In this document: in pieces, positions 36,285-45,540 of the stretch
Layout: each line of letters opens with the position of its first letter
Numbering within the stretch: the first letter of the stretch is position 1
Assembly: GCF_003205295.1 (NCBI RefSeq)
Contig: NZ_QJRP01000004.1
Coordinates: 124,001 to 188,000 of the forward strand
Reading direction: 5' to 3'
From: Pseudomonas mosselii
GTDB lineage: Bacteria; Pseudomonadota; Gammaproteobacteria; Pseudomonadales; Pseudomonadaceae
Length of the DNA stretch: 64,000 bases
Notes under the pieces: model-generated
The model's input: the letters and a program-made list of their open reading frames with translations, nothing else
Told to the model about the DNA's origin: nothing
The model's database searches: none
Position numbers and translations under genes: made by a program

Positions 36285-37664
36285 GTGACGGCACCGACTC
36301 CACTCGACAAGCGCTGGCTAACCGAAGCAATACGCCTGCGCGAGGAACACGCCGGTCCCCTGGAGGACCAGGAAGCCAACCGTCGCGCCCGCCAGCAAGG
36401 CGGCGACCTCGCTACCCGCATCGAGGCCCGCGCCCTGTGGCTGGCCGAACGCGACGGCATGGACACGGCACTGCGCCACTGGAAGCAGGGCGCGCGCCTG
36501 GCGTTGCTGGCGCTGATGGTCCTGGCCGTGCTCAGCGGCGCCGGCCTGGGCCTGGCGGCCCTGGGCGACGGGCAGCGCCCGGTGAACGTATTCTGGGCCT
36601 TGGGCAGCTTGCTTGGGCTTAACCTCATACTGCTCTTCGGCTGGACCGTGGGCTTCTTTTTCGCCGGCGAGCAAGGCGCAGCGCTGGGCCGCCTGTGGCT
36701 GTGGCTGAGCGAGCGCCTGGCCCGTGACGCCAAGGCCGCGCAACTGGCCCCGGCGCTGCTGGTGCTGTTGCAGCGCCAGCGCCTGAACCGCTGGTTGCTC
36801 GGCCTGCTGGTGCATGGCCTGTGGCTGCTGGCGATGCTCGCCGCGCTGGGCATGCTCCTGGCCCTGCTGGCGACCCGACGCTACGGGTTCGTCTGGGAAA
36901 CCACGCTGCTCGCCGCAGAACCCTTCATCAGCCTGACCCAGGCCCTTGGCGCCCTGCCCTCGCTGCTCGGCTTTGCCGTGCCGGACGAAACCATGATCCG
37001 CGCCAGCGGCGACACCCTGCCGGCACTTGATCTGGCACGCCAGGCCTGGGCCAGCTGGCTACTTGGCGTGGTCCTGGTCTGCGGCCTGCTGCCGCGCCTG
37101 GCGCTGGCCGCGCTGTGCCTGTGGCGCTGGCGCCAGGGCCGCGAGCGGCTGGCGCTGGACCTCGACCTGCCCGGCTACGCCCAACTGCGCGACGCGCTGA
37201 TGCCGCGCAGCGAACGCATCGGCGTGCAGGACCCCGCCCCCGACGCCCTGCCGCGCTTCGAAGCAGGCCAGCTGGAAAGCGGCAGCAGCGGCGCCTTGCT
37301 GGTCGGCCTGGAGCTGGACGACCAGCGCCCATGGCCACCCACCCTGCCCCGGTCGGTCACCCACGCCGGCGTGCTCGACAGCCGCGAATCGCGCAACAAG
37401 CTGCTCGAGCAACTGGGCCGCTTCCCTCCGGCGCGCCTGGCCATCGCCTGCGACCCACGCCGCTCGCCGGATCGCGGCAGCCTGGCGTTGCTCGCCGAGC
37501 TGGCGCGCAATGCCGGTGCCACCCGTATCTGGCTGCTGCAGGCGCAACCGGGCCAGGCCCTGGACGCGGCACGCCTGGGCGACTGGCACGAGGCCCTCGA
37601 CCGCCTGGGCCTGACCCACGCCGACACCTCGCCCGTGACCTGGCTGGAGCATGGCCATGACTGA
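36285..37664 (+). CDS. DUF2868 membrane protein
   Basis: 459 aa with about six membrane segments and a soluble C-terminal part. The GTG at 36285 is chosen as start because a GGAAGAG lies 5 nt before it and family members begin TPLDKRWLTEAIRLREEHAGPLED; an ATG 12 bp upstream has no ribosome-binding site. DUF2868 proteins are regularly encoded directly before a DUF3482 GTPase, as here with an 8-bp overlap. Function unknown. Confidence 0.82.
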   Translation: MTAPTPLDKRWLTEAIRLREEHAGPLEDQEANRRARQQGGDLATRIEARALWLAERDGMDTALRHWKQGARLALLALMVLAVLSGAGLGLAALGDGQRPVNVFWALGSLLGLNLILLFGWTVGFFFAGEQGAALGRLWLWLSERLARDAKAAQLAPALLVLLQRQRLNRWLLGLLVHGLWLLAMLAALGMLLALLATRRYGFVWETTLLAAEPFISLTQALGALPSLLGFAVPDETMIRASGDTLPALDLARQAWASWLLGVVLVCGLLPRLALAALCLWRWRQGRERLALDLDLPGYAQLRDALMPRSERIGVQDPAPDALPRFEAGQLESGSSGALLVGLELDDQRPWPPTLPRSVTHAGVLDSRESRNKLLEQLGRFPPARLAIACDPRRSPDRGSLALLAELARNAGATRIWLLQAQPGQALDAARLGDWHEALDRLGLTHADTSPVTWLEHGHD

Positions 37665-39021
37665 GCCGCTGAAACTGGCCGTGGTCGGCCACACCAACGT
37701 CGGCAAGACCTCGCTGCTGCGCACCCTCACCCGCGACGTCGGCTTCGGCGAGGTCTCGCACCGCCCCAGCACCACCCGGCATGTGGAAGGCGCACGCCTG
37801 TCGGTGGACGGCGAGCCGCTGCTGGAGCTGTACGACACCCCTGGCCTGGAAGACGCCATCGCCCTGCTCGACTACCTGGAGCGCCTCGAACGCCCGGGCG
37901 AGCGCCTGGACGGCCCAGCCCGCCTGGAGCGTTTCCTCCAGGGCAGCGAGGCGCGCCAGCGCTTCGAACAGGAAGCCAAGGTGCTGCGCCAGCTACTGGC
38001 GAGCAACGCCGGCCTCTATGTGATCGACGCCCGCGAACCAGTGCTGGCCAAGTACCGCGACGAACTGGAAGTGCTGGCCGGTTGCGGCAAGCCGCTGCTG
38101 CCGGTGCTCAACTTCGTCGCCAGCAGCCAGCACCGCGAGCCCGAATGGCGCGAGGCCTTGGCGCGCCTGGGCCTGCATGCGCTGGTGCGTTTCGACAGCG
38201 TGGCCCCACCCGAGGACGGCGAGCGCCGCCTCTACGAAAGCCTGGCGCTGCTGCTGGAAGATGCCCGCCCGGCGCTGCAACGGCTGATCGACGACCAACA
38301 GGCCCAACGCCTGGCCCGCCGCCACAGCAGCAAGCGCCTGGTCGCCGAGCTGCTGCTCGATTGCGCCGCCTGCCGGCGCAGCGTCGAGGCGGAGCCTGCC
38401 GCCGAGGCGCGGGCCATCGAAGCCCTGCGCCAGGATGTGCGCCAGCGCGAACAGCGCTGTGTCGAGGCGCTGCTCAAGCTGTATGCGTTCCGCCGCGAGG
38501 ATGCCAATGCCGGTGACCTGCCGCTGCTTGACGGCCGCTGGGGCGACGACCTGTTCAACCCGGAAACCCTGAAGCTGCTCGGTGTGCGCCTGGGCAGCGG
38601 CGTGGCGGCCGGTGCTGCGGCGGGCGCGGGCGTGGACCTGCTGGTGGGCGGCCTGACCCTGGGCGCCGCCGCGCTCGCGGGCGCCATCGCCGGCGGCGCC
38701 TTGCAGACCGCGCGCAACTACGGTTCGCGGCTGATGGGCAAGCTCAAGGGCCAGCGCGAATTGACGGTGGATGACGCCGTGCTGCGCCTGCTGGCGTTGC
38801 GTCAGCAGCAGCTGGTCACGGCGCTGGAAGGGCGAGGCCACGCGGCGCAGGACAGCATTCGCCTGGCACCCGCGGACGACAAGGGCTGGCGCGAGGGCAA
38901 GCTGCCCGAGGCGCTGCGCAAGGCCCGGGCGCATCCGCAGTGGTCCACGCTCAATAGCGGGGCGCGGGTCAGCCAGGCCGAGCGGCAGGAGCAGGTGGAA
39001 GCCCTGGTGGCAGAGCTGTAG
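37657..39021 (+). CDS. DUF3482 GTPase
   Basis: 454 aa. The G1 motif GHTNVGKTS is at residues 11-19, with a TTRH switch and DTPGLED (G3). A C-terminal Gly/Ala-rich membrane-associated segment (VAAGAAAGAGVDLLVGGLTLGAAALAGAIAGGAL) is followed by a basic region. The ATG at 37657 has GGAG 7 nt upstream. It is translationally coupled to the DUF2868 gene, suggesting a GTPase-membrane protein pair. Role not established. Confidence 0.82.
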   Translation: MTEPLKLAVVGHTNVGKTSLLRTLTRDVGFGEVSHRPSTTRHVEGARLSVDGEPLLELYDTPGLEDAIALLDYLERLERPGERLDGPARLERFLQGSEARQRFEQEAKVLRQLLASNAGLYVIDAREPVLAKYRDELEVLAGCGKPLLPVLNFVASSQHREPEWREALARLGLHALVRFDSVAPPEDGERRLYESLALLLEDARPALQRLIDDQQAQRLARRHSSKRLVAELLLDCAACRRSVEAEPAAEARAIEALRQDVRQREQRCVEALLKLYAFRREDANAGDLPLLDGRWGDDLFNPETLKLLGVRLGSGVAAGAAAGAGVDLLVGGLTLGAAALAGAIAGGALQTARNYGSRLMGKLKGQRELTVDDAVLRLLALRQQQLVTALEGRGHAAQDSIRLAPADDKGWREGKLPEALRKARAHPQWSTLNSGARVSQAERQEQVEALVAEL

Positions 39022-39052
39022 CGCCGTTCGCGGCGCGAACCCGCGATGATGG

Positions 39053-39466
39053 CTAGTGATTAGCCTTACGCCTCTGCTCCCGGTACTGCGTCAGGAGAAC
39101 GCGCATTTCTCTGTATCTATTGCTATTGAGCAACAGCAAAGCAACCAAGGCTGCCAGAAGGCTGCTCGTGTAGATGAACATGTTGGGTCGGTACCCAAAA
39201 GTCGGCAGCGCGATCACCAGACTGGCCAGACACATCCCCGCCACGAGCCACGTCCCCCATGCCCGCCCTCGAACCACAGCGCCATGGGCCAACATGAAGA
39301 CTGCCAGCATCAGGAACAGGCTCGAAGCAAAGACTCCGTCCCTTGGACAGTTCCGACAGTACGTGCTCCACACCAACGCAAACGTCCAGGCCACGGCAAT
39401 GATCGACGAGAAGTAGGCGCCGATGAATACACCGAAGTAACGCTTCAGAAAAGGCTTGAGCGTCAT
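39053..39466 (-). CDS. Small four-segment membrane protein, paralogue of the adjacent gene
   Basis: 137 aa with about four hydrophobic segments, starting MTLKPFLKRYFGVFIGAYFSS and ending with a basic tail. The motif NSNRYREMR near the end corresponds to NSQRHREMR in the neighbouring 137-aa protein, and lengths and N-termini (KRYF / RRYF) also agree, so the two are paralogues. 4 bp separate it from the gene before. Family not recognised. As the third gene of a unit beside a type VI cluster it may be an immunity protein, which is inference. Confidence 0.65.
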   Translation of the reverse strand: MTLKPFLKRYFGVFIGAYFSSIIAVAWTFALVWSTYCRNCPRDGVFASSLFLMLAVFMLAHGAVVRGRAWGTWLVAGMCLASLVIALPTFGYRPNMFIYTSSLLAALVALLLLNSNRYREMRVLLTQYREQRRKANH

Positions 39467-39470
39467 TGCG

Positions 39471-39884
39471 CTAACGCCGCACCCTGCGCAGTTCCACCAA
39501 CCGCTGCCGCATCTCCCGGTGCCGCTGGCTGTTGAACACCAGCAGCGCGAGCAATGGCAGCGCCAGCAGGATTGCCAGCAAGACAGCATTCACACCACTA
39601 CCGAGCAAGCTCAACGCCATCAGCAAAGCCACAGTCGGCACAGGGAGCACCACCCATACAGCCCAAGTGAAGCCCCGGACCATCGCGAAATGCCCGGCGC
39701 ACAGCAGCAAGACCAGCACTGCGCTGGATATCATGGTGAACGACGGATTGTCCGGGTGATTGCGCCAGTGACTGTCAATCCACAGGGTCGCTGACAACGC
39801 CGCCGACATGAGGCAAATGAAAAAGCCCAGCAAGAACGTCGGAAAGTAACGACGCATGAAGGTCTGGAACGCTGCAGGCTTCAT
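39471..39884 (-). CDS. Small four-segment membrane protein, paralogue of the adjacent gene
   Basis: 137 aa, starting MKPAAFQTFMRRYFPTFLLG, with about four hydrophobic segments and a very basic C-terminus (RQRLVELRRVRR). It begins 2 bp after the stop of the 300-aa gene, so translation is probably coupled. It is similar in length, topology and tail motif to the next gene. A membrane immunity protein against a pore-forming toxin would fit, but this is context-based only. Confidence 0.65.
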   Translation of the reverse strand: MKPAAFQTFMRRYFPTFLLGFFICLMSAALSATLWIDSHWRNHPDNPSFTMISSAVLVLLLCAGHFAMVRGFTWAVWVVLPVPTVALLMALSLLGSGVNAVLLAILLALPLLALLVFNSQRHREMRQRLVELRRVRR

Positions 39885-39886
39885 CG

Positions 39887-40789
39887 TTACTCGACCTCCT
39901 CGTAAAGCCCCACGGCGATGCTCTGTACCGTGGCACTGCCAGCCAGGCCGAAGGTAGCGCCGAGCGAGTCACGCATCAGGGTCTTCGTGGCGTGGCTGAT
40001 CTCGGTCGGGGTATAGCGCTTGGTCATGGTCCCTGCCGCCTGCCGCAACTTGATCTGCTTGGCCGTCAGGCTCGGATGCCTGATCGACAGCAGCTCGTCG
40101 GTCAGCGCCTTGCGCTGCTGACGGCTGAGACTCCTGGACAACTCCAGCCAGCTACGCCCGGTCGCGGCCTTGTGCACCTGCAGGTACTTCAACGTGCTCA
40201 GGCCCGACGCGCCGACACCCAGCAGTGAGACGCCATCAAGCACCTTCGAGGCGGCCTGGTACCACTCGCTTTCATCAAGGGCATCGTTGGCCGCCGGATT
40301 GGTCACTTCGCGTACTGTGCGCATCACACCGATGCCGCACTGGATGCTGCTGGCGGTGGCGGCGGCGCCACCGATGTAGGTAAGCACCAGGCTGGTGCCA
40401 CCGGAAAAGGGAGCGGCAATGGTGCCACTGAATACCACAAACCAGCCGATCACCGCGCCTGCACAGGAGAGGGTCGTATTGACCGCCTCCTTGACCACCC
40501 GCGACTCACGCGGATTGTGCTGCAATTGCTGGGTGTACTGGTCAGGGGTCTGGTATTTCTTGATCTCGCGCAGGATCACGCGCTTGGGACGGATGCTGCA
40601 GATCGGCTGGAACTCGCGCAGTGTAACGACGTTGTAGTCGGCGTCGATGTACACCACACCGGCACCGACGATACGCGGATCGGCGTCGATGGCCGCGAAC
40701 ATCTGCGGCAGGTTGATCCGTCCCTGGATGCGCTGGCGTGCGAGGAACTGGGAGTTGTTGGCCAGGGAGTTGACCAGAAGATCTGTCAC
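39887..40789 (-). CDS. 300-aa protein with central hydrophobic pair, candidate T6SS effector
   Basis: No signal peptide. Residues 1-100 look soluble (VGAGVVYIDADYNVVTLREF). Two hydrophobic helices occupy about 107-125 and 130-155 (GAVIGWFVVFSGTIAAPFSGG, LVLTYIGGAAATASS). The C-terminal 140 residues are helical and basic. A soluble protein with an internal hydrophobic hairpin, coupled to two small membrane proteins and next to tagQ, is the layout of a membrane-targeting type VI effector with immunity genes. I do not recognise its family and cannot exclude a host function. Confidence 0.6.
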   Translation of the reverse strand: MTDLLVNSLANNSQFLARQRIQGRINLPQMFAAIDADPRIVGAGVVYIDADYNVVTLREFQPICSIRPKRVILREIKKYQTPDQYTQQLQHNPRESRVVKEAVNTTLSCAGAVIGWFVVFSGTIAAPFSGGTSLVLTYIGGAAATASSIQCGIGVMRTVREVTNPAANDALDESEWYQAASKVLDGVSLLGVGASGLSTLKYLQVHKAATGRSWLELSRSLSRQQRKALTDELLSIRHPSLTAKQIKLRQAAGTMTKRYTPTEISHATKTLMRDSLGATFGLAGSATVQSIAVGLYEEVE

Positions 40790-40822
40790 GGGGTGGTTTC
40801 CTTACACAAATAGCAGCACACC

Positions 40823-40853
40823 TGTGGGAGCGGGTTCACCCGCTCCCACAAAC
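40823..40853. repeat. Short REP-type palindrome between tagQ and the candidate effector gene
   Basis: TGTGGGAGCGGG-TTCA-CCCGCTCCCACA, a near-perfect compact hairpin in the 74-bp gap downstream of tagQ. It may separate the tag operon transcript from the candidate effector unit. Confidence 0.85.
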
Positions 40854-40863
40854 GCTCAAAGCA

Positions 40864-41793
40864 TCACACGTTCGGGCACGGCACCGGCGCCCAGTCACCC
40901 ATGTCCGGGTTGCGGCACATGGCATTGACCTGGTCGGTACCGGCCTTGGCCACCTGCTGGGCCTCGGCTTTCTTGCCGTTGGCGTTCTGCAGGGTCTTCT
41001 CGGTGGCCACGGCTTCCTGCGGCACGTCCTTGGTCACCTTCTTGGCCGGCTGGACCTTCTTCACCTCTTTCTTCTTGCCGGTGGTCGCTACTTTCGGCGG
41101 CTCGGCCACGGCGACCACGTCGGTACGCGCGACGCCGACCTGCTTGAGGTCCTGCTCGTAGGCCTGGGTGTAGTTGTTCAGGTTCTCACCCAGGCGACCG
41201 TTCACGGTGGTCAGCAGGTTGTTCGACTCCTGCAGGCCGGCGACGATCTCGGCCAGGCGCTTGCGCCCCTCGGTGTCGTTGATGCGGCCAGACTTGCGGT
41301 TCTGGATCAGGCTGGCGAACTCACGCTGGTAGCACGACTGCGACGACTTGGCGTAGGCCGTGGTGCGATCCAGATCGGCGGCGCTCTTGTCGATATCGGT
41401 GGCGTACGAGGCGATACGCTGCTTGTCGTCGCTGATCTGTTTCTGGCGCTCGGTGTAGTAACCGGCCGCGCCGCCGACCAGGGCGCCACCGGCGGCACCG
41501 ATGGCGGCGTTGCGACCACGGTTTTCCTTGTCGACCAGGGCGCCGGTCAGGGCGCCGCCGACCGCGCCAAGCAGCGCGCCGGTGGCGACCGAGCGGGTCA
41601 TGTCACCGTCGGTGGAACGCAGGTGCTGCACCGGCTCGTAGCAGTTGGGGTAATACTCGACCTTGGTCGTGGCGCCGACCTTGGACACAGGCGAGCTGGC
41701 GCAACCGCTCAACAGCACGGTGCTGAACCCGGCTGCCAGCAGCAGCGCGGTACGGGCCTGGGATGCAGTGATCAGGGGTTTGCGGGTGAACAT
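40864..41793 (-). CDS. tagQ: T6SS-associated outer-membrane lipoprotein TagQ
   Basis: 309 aa with a lipobox LLSGC (Cys31). A glycine-zipper segment (GALLGAVGGALTGALVDKENRGRNAAIGAAGGALVGGAAGY) is followed by a helical region and a Lys-rich tail. In P. aeruginosa TagQ anchors TagR at the outer membrane and helps sense envelope damage for the PpkA pathway. Last gene of the leftward tag operon. Confidence 0.85.
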   Translation of the reverse strand: MFTRKPLITASQARTALLLAAGFSTVLLSGCASSPVSKVGATTKVEYYPNCYEPVQHLRSTDGDMTRSVATGALLGAVGGALTGALVDKENRGRNAAIGAAGGALVGGAAGYYTERQKQISDDKQRIASYATDIDKSAADLDRTTAYAKSSQSCYQREFASLIQNRKSGRINDTEGRKRLAEIVAGLQESNNLLTTVNGRLGENLNNYTQAYEQDLKQVGVARTDVVAVAEPPKVATTGKKKEVKKVQPAKKVTKDVPQEAVATEKTLQNANGKKAEAQQVAKAGTDQVNAMCRNPDMGDWAPVPCPNV

Positions 41794-41871
41794 GGTCTGG
41801 TTTCTCTTCTTGGGTTTCTCGGTATCCGGGGGCTTCGTGCCACCCGGGAGTCCTTTCTGTCGAAGCTGTCC

Positions 41872-43638
41872 TTAGGGTCGCGGGGCGGCCGATGCCAGCA
41901 GCTCCTTGAGGATCGTCGCCGGATCGGCCCGCCGGTTCTGGCGGTACTCCCCGACGTGGCGGACGAACAGGGTGGCGCGGGTCACCAGGCTGTTGCCCAG
42001 GACCGGCTTGCGATTGAGCTCTTCCCTGACCCGCTGGAACTGCGCCTGGATCACCGCGTCGGTGTAGCGCGTGCCGCTGGCCAGGTTGTCGATGTAGATC
42101 GCCACGGCGCCGTCGAGGGCGGCGCGGCCATTGGCGATGGCGGCGCCGTACATGCGCGCGCTGGTCTGGTCGCCCGAAGCCTCGGCCTTGGCCTGGGTGT
42201 TCTGCAGGTTGGTCAGGCGGATGTTGTAGTTGTTGACCGTCTCGGCCACCAGGGCGGCGGACTGGATCAGGTTGCCGGCGGCCTCTTCGCGCTGGCGGGC
42301 GATCAGCGAGACGTTGCGCTTGAGCTCTTCGTTGACCAGGCCGAGTTCGGCCTGCTGGCGCGGGTCGGTGGCGGCGGCGATGATGCTGTCCAGGCGCTTG
42401 GTCGGGTCCTGGGCGGCCTCGATGTCGTCGGTCAGGCCGGCCAGCCGGCCTTCCTTCTGCCACTGCTCGAACAGCTCCTGGTAGCGCGAGCGCGGCGCCG
42501 ACAGGGCGCCGATGGCTACGCGAAAGCCAGTGGTCTCGTTGCGCTGCTCGGTGCCGTCGGCGCCGAACAGCGGGTACTCGCGGCGCATGCCGGTGAACAG
42601 GGTGCCCTCGCCCTCGAGGTAGTTGCCGCCCTTGACCACGAAGCCACCGTAGGCGCCCTGCAGGCGCCCGGCGTTGACCAGCTGGAACGATTCCTGGACC
42701 ATCTCGGCGGCGTTGCCGATCACGTCGAACAGGCCCAGCGGGTTGGGTTGCTTGGTACCGATCGGCATCAGCCGCGCCGCCTGCCCGGTGCCACCGGCGA
42801 CCTGGTTGAACACCGCGAAATCGGCCAGCGGCCCTTCACTGTCGGCGCCTTCGACCTTGCGCGGGAACAACCGTCCTTCCAGCTCCTGGCGGCTGACCGC
42901 CGAACCGCCACGGGCGGCGAACTCCCACTCCACTTCGGTGGGCAGGCGCACGAAGCCGGTGCCGCCGTCCTCGGCCTTGCTGCCACGGCCACTGACCGGC
43001 AGCAGGTCGCGGTGATGCTTCATCAGCCAGGCGCTGTAGACGGCGGCGAAGCGCTCGGCTTCGAAGCGCGACAGCTTGACCTTGGGCAGGCGTCCCGCCG
43101 CGTCGTTGTTCGCCTCGCAGGCCGGCGGCGCGTCGCCGCCGGCCAACGACGGTGCCTGGGCCATCACCTGGGCGTACTGGCGGGCGGTCACTTCGTACTT
43201 GCCGATGAAGTACATCATCGGCGTGAGCGGGCTGCCTTTGTCGACCTTCGGCAGGATCGGGCCGACGGCCTTCTGCCACTGCGGCGCCAGGTCCTGCAGG
43301 CTGAACTGGCCGTTGATGAAGTCGCGCCGGTAACCGGAGATGAACGACTGCTTGTAGCCGGCCTCGCCTTCGCTGAACGGGTAGCCGAGGTTGACCTCGC
43401 GGTCGTCGAGGCTGCCCTGGGCCAACACGTAGACGCTGCGCAGCACCAGCTCACCGCCACAGGGCAGCGGCAGGCTGACATCGCCCGGCAATGGCTTGGG
43501 ATTGTCGAACTTGCTGTCGGCCCCGGCCGGGGACTGCACGGCCGGCTTGGCCTTGTCGTCGCCATCGGCCTGGGAGCAGGCTCCCAGGCTCAGCGCGGTG
43601 AGGATCAGGGCGGCAGCCCCGAGACGGCGATCAGACAT
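41872..43638 (-). CDS. tagR: T6SS-associated FGE-sulfatase domain protein TagR
   Basis: 588 aa with an N-terminal export signal and a lipobox-like LGAC. The C-type-lectin/formylglycine-generating-enzyme fold is visible through FVRLPTEVEWEFAARGG, LGLFDVIGNAAEMVQESF and GFRVAIGALSAPRS. A helical C-terminal region follows. TagR acts in the periplasm upstream of PpkA. The start at 43638 overlaps the tagS stop by 8 bp; an upstream extension lies inside tagS. Confidence 0.87.
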   Translation of the reverse strand: MSDRRLGAAALILTALSLGACSQADGDDKAKPAVQSPAGADSKFDNPKPLPGDVSLPLPCGGELVLRSVYVLAQGSLDDREVNLGYPFSEGEAGYKQSFISGYRRDFINGQFSLQDLAPQWQKAVGPILPKVDKGSPLTPMMYFIGKYEVTARQYAQVMAQAPSLAGGDAPPACEANNDAAGRLPKVKLSRFEAERFAAVYSAWLMKHHRDLLPVSGRGSKAEDGGTGFVRLPTEVEWEFAARGGSAVSRQELEGRLFPRKVEGADSEGPLADFAVFNQVAGGTGQAARLMPIGTKQPNPLGLFDVIGNAAEMVQESFQLVNAGRLQGAYGGFVVKGGNYLEGEGTLFTGMRREYPLFGADGTEQRNETTGFRVAIGALSAPRSRYQELFEQWQKEGRLAGLTDDIEAAQDPTKRLDSIIAAATDPRQQAELGLVNEELKRNVSLIARQREEAAGNLIQSAALVAETVNNYNIRLTNLQNTQAKAEASGDQTSARMYGAAIANGRAALDGAVAIYIDNLASGTRYTDAVIQAQFQRVREELNRKPVLGNSLVTRATLFVRHVGEYRQNRRADPATILKELLASAAPRP

Positions 43639-44833
43639 CACGTATTCCTTGGCAAGCCTCGATACGCGCCACCCGCCAGCCGCCCAGGGCGGCGGCGGCA
43701 GTGCTGGCCAGCAGCACGGCACACAACGCAACGAGGTAGTGCATGGGCAACAGGTGGCTGGCGAACTCGCCGGGCACCTGCATGAAAAGTCGGTTCAGAC
43801 CGTGCTCGGCCAGCAGGTACAACAACCCCGCCACGACGGCGGCCAAAAGGCCGCTGTAGAGCGCCTGGAGCACCACGAACAACAGCAGCGCAGCGGTGCC
43901 GAAGCCCAGCAAACGCAGCACAGCCAGCTCGCGCTGCTTGCGCTCCACCGCCGCCACCGCGCCCGCCGCGATGGCTGCCACGGCGCCGGCCACGGCCAGG
44001 CTGGCGATGATCCAGAACACCAGATCGAGATTGCGGCTGAGCGACTGCACCTGGGCGATCTGTGCGGCCTGGGTCGAGACCAGCAGCTTGCGTTCGGCGA
44101 AGAACTGGCGCAGCGGCTCGACATCGGTCAGTTCGCGGGCATACAGGCGGAACGCCGGGTAAACCCGCTGCGCCACGGAGCCCTGCGCCTCGCCCTGCCA
44201 GTCCAGTGCCGGCACCGCGCGGCCATCGCGGTAATCCTCGACAGCCTCGAGCAACTGCAACGATGCGAACAGGCCATCGCGCTCAAACGCAGCCAGGGGC
44301 AACACGCTGGTGACCTGCAGGCGCGTCTGGCGCCATTGCATCTGCCCGGCCTGCTGGCGGCTGAAGCTGGCCTGCAGCTCGTCTCCGGCCCTGGCGCCGA
44401 GCTTTTCCGCGGCGGTAAAGCTCAGCACCACCTGTTGCAGCCCCGCCGGAGGAGCGACGTGCGCCAGCAAGGGATCGCCCTCTGCGGTGGGCAGCATTTC
44501 AACCGTCAGGCCACGCCCGTGGGCGGGCAAAAGCAGTTCAGCGGTGGCGGCGATCTGCCGGGTCCGGGGGATGGCGAAGGCTACTCCCGGATGTTGTGCC
44601 AGTTCCTCTACGAATTCGGCGCGAAAGCGCCCACCGCCCAGGGGAATGATCTCGCGCACGCCCGGATCGCGCTGCAGGCGCTCGGTCAGGCTGCCGACCA
44701 GGCCGAACTTCAGGCCGAACAGCACCAGCAGCGGCGCGATCACCGCTACCAGCGCCAGTACGCCGCACGCCGACAGCCGCGCATCGTTGCGATAGTCCTG
44801 CCAGGCCAGCCCGGCGATCAGCAGCGGGCGCAT
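43631..44833 (-). CDS. tagS: ABC transporter permease TagS
   Basis: 400 aa, MacB/FtsX-type permease: one N-terminal membrane segment (GVLALVAVIAPLLVLFGL), a large periplasmic domain (about residues 45-260) and three C-terminal segments. With TagT it forms an inner-membrane ABC complex required for signal-induced PpkA activation in the HSI-I model. It overlaps tagT by one base and tagR by 8 bp. Confidence 0.9.
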   Translation of the reverse strand: MRPLLIAGLAWQDYRNDARLSACGVLALVAVIAPLLVLFGLKFGLVGSLTERLQRDPGVREIIPLGGGRFRAEFVEELAQHPGVAFAIPRTRQIAATAELLLPAHGRGLTVEMLPTAEGDPLLAHVAPPAGLQQVVLSFTAAEKLGARAGDELQASFSRQQAGQMQWRQTRLQVTSVLPLAAFERDGLFASLQLLEAVEDYRDGRAVPALDWQGEAQGSVAQRVYPAFRLYARELTDVEPLRQFFAERKLLVSTQAAQIAQVQSLSRNLDLVFWIIASLAVAGAVAAIAAGAVAAVERKQRELAVLRLLGFGTAALLLFVVLQALYSGLLAAVVAGLLYLLAEHGLNRLFMQVPGEFASHLLPMHYLVALCAVLLASTAAAALGGWRVARIEACQGIRDV

Positions 44834-45540
44834 CAGGCGGCCCGCTCCAGCGTTGCCGTGACGCCGCCGTCGGCCTCGCGCCGACAGGCCATGCGCAGCA
44901 CCGTCAGCCCGGCCTGGCGTGCCAGGCCTTCGTCGTGGGTGGCGACCACACAGGTCACCTGGCGCGCCTCGGCCTCGCGCAGCAACAGTTGCATCACCCG
45001 CTCGGCGTTGACCGGGTCCAGCGCAGCGGTCGGCTCGTCGGCCAGCAGCAGCGTCGGGGCATGGACCAGGGCACGGGCGCAGCTGACCCGCTGGCGCTGG
45101 CCAAGGGACAGGGCGGCGGGTTTCTTGCCCAGTTGATCGTGCACATCCAGCGCTTCGGCCAAGCGCTCGACGCTGCCGTCATCGTCGAGCCCCAGCAATT
45201 GGCGCGGCAGACGGATATTGCCGCGCACATCGAGAAAACCCAGCAGCCCACCCGCCTGCAGCACATAGCCGAGGTGCCGGCTGCGCCAGCTGGCCAAGCG
45301 GTCGAGCTGTCGGCCGCGCCACAGCCCGGCGACATCCTCGCCACCAAGGACGAAGCCCTGCGCCGCATCCGGCGCCAGCACCAGCGCCAGCAGGTCGAGC
45401 AAGGTGCTCTTGCCGCAGCCGCTGGGGCCGACCAACGCCACCCGCTCACCCACGGCCAGGTGCAGCCGGTCGACTTGCAGGCTGTAGCGCTGGGCACCCT
45501 GCCCGCGCGTCTTGCGCACCCCGTCCAGGCGGATCATCAC
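44833..45540 (-). CDS. tagT: ABC transporter ATPase TagT
   Basis: 235 aa. Walker A GPSGCGKST, signature LSLGQRQRV and Walker B LLLADEPTAALD are complete. It is the partner ATPase of TagS in the TagQRST signalling module. It overlaps the end of ppkA by 4 bp. Confidence 0.92.
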   Translation of the reverse strand: MMIRLDGVRKTRGQGAQRYSLQVDRLHLAVGERVALVGPSGCGKSTLLDLLALVLAPDAAQGFVLGGEDVAGLWRGRQLDRLASWRSRHLGYVLQAGGLLGFLDVRGNIRLPRQLLGLDDDGSVERLAEALDVHDQLGKKPAALSLGQRQRVSCARALVHAPTLLLADEPTAALDPVNAERVMQLLLREAEARQVTCVVATHDEGLARQAGLTVLRMACRREADGGVTATLERAA

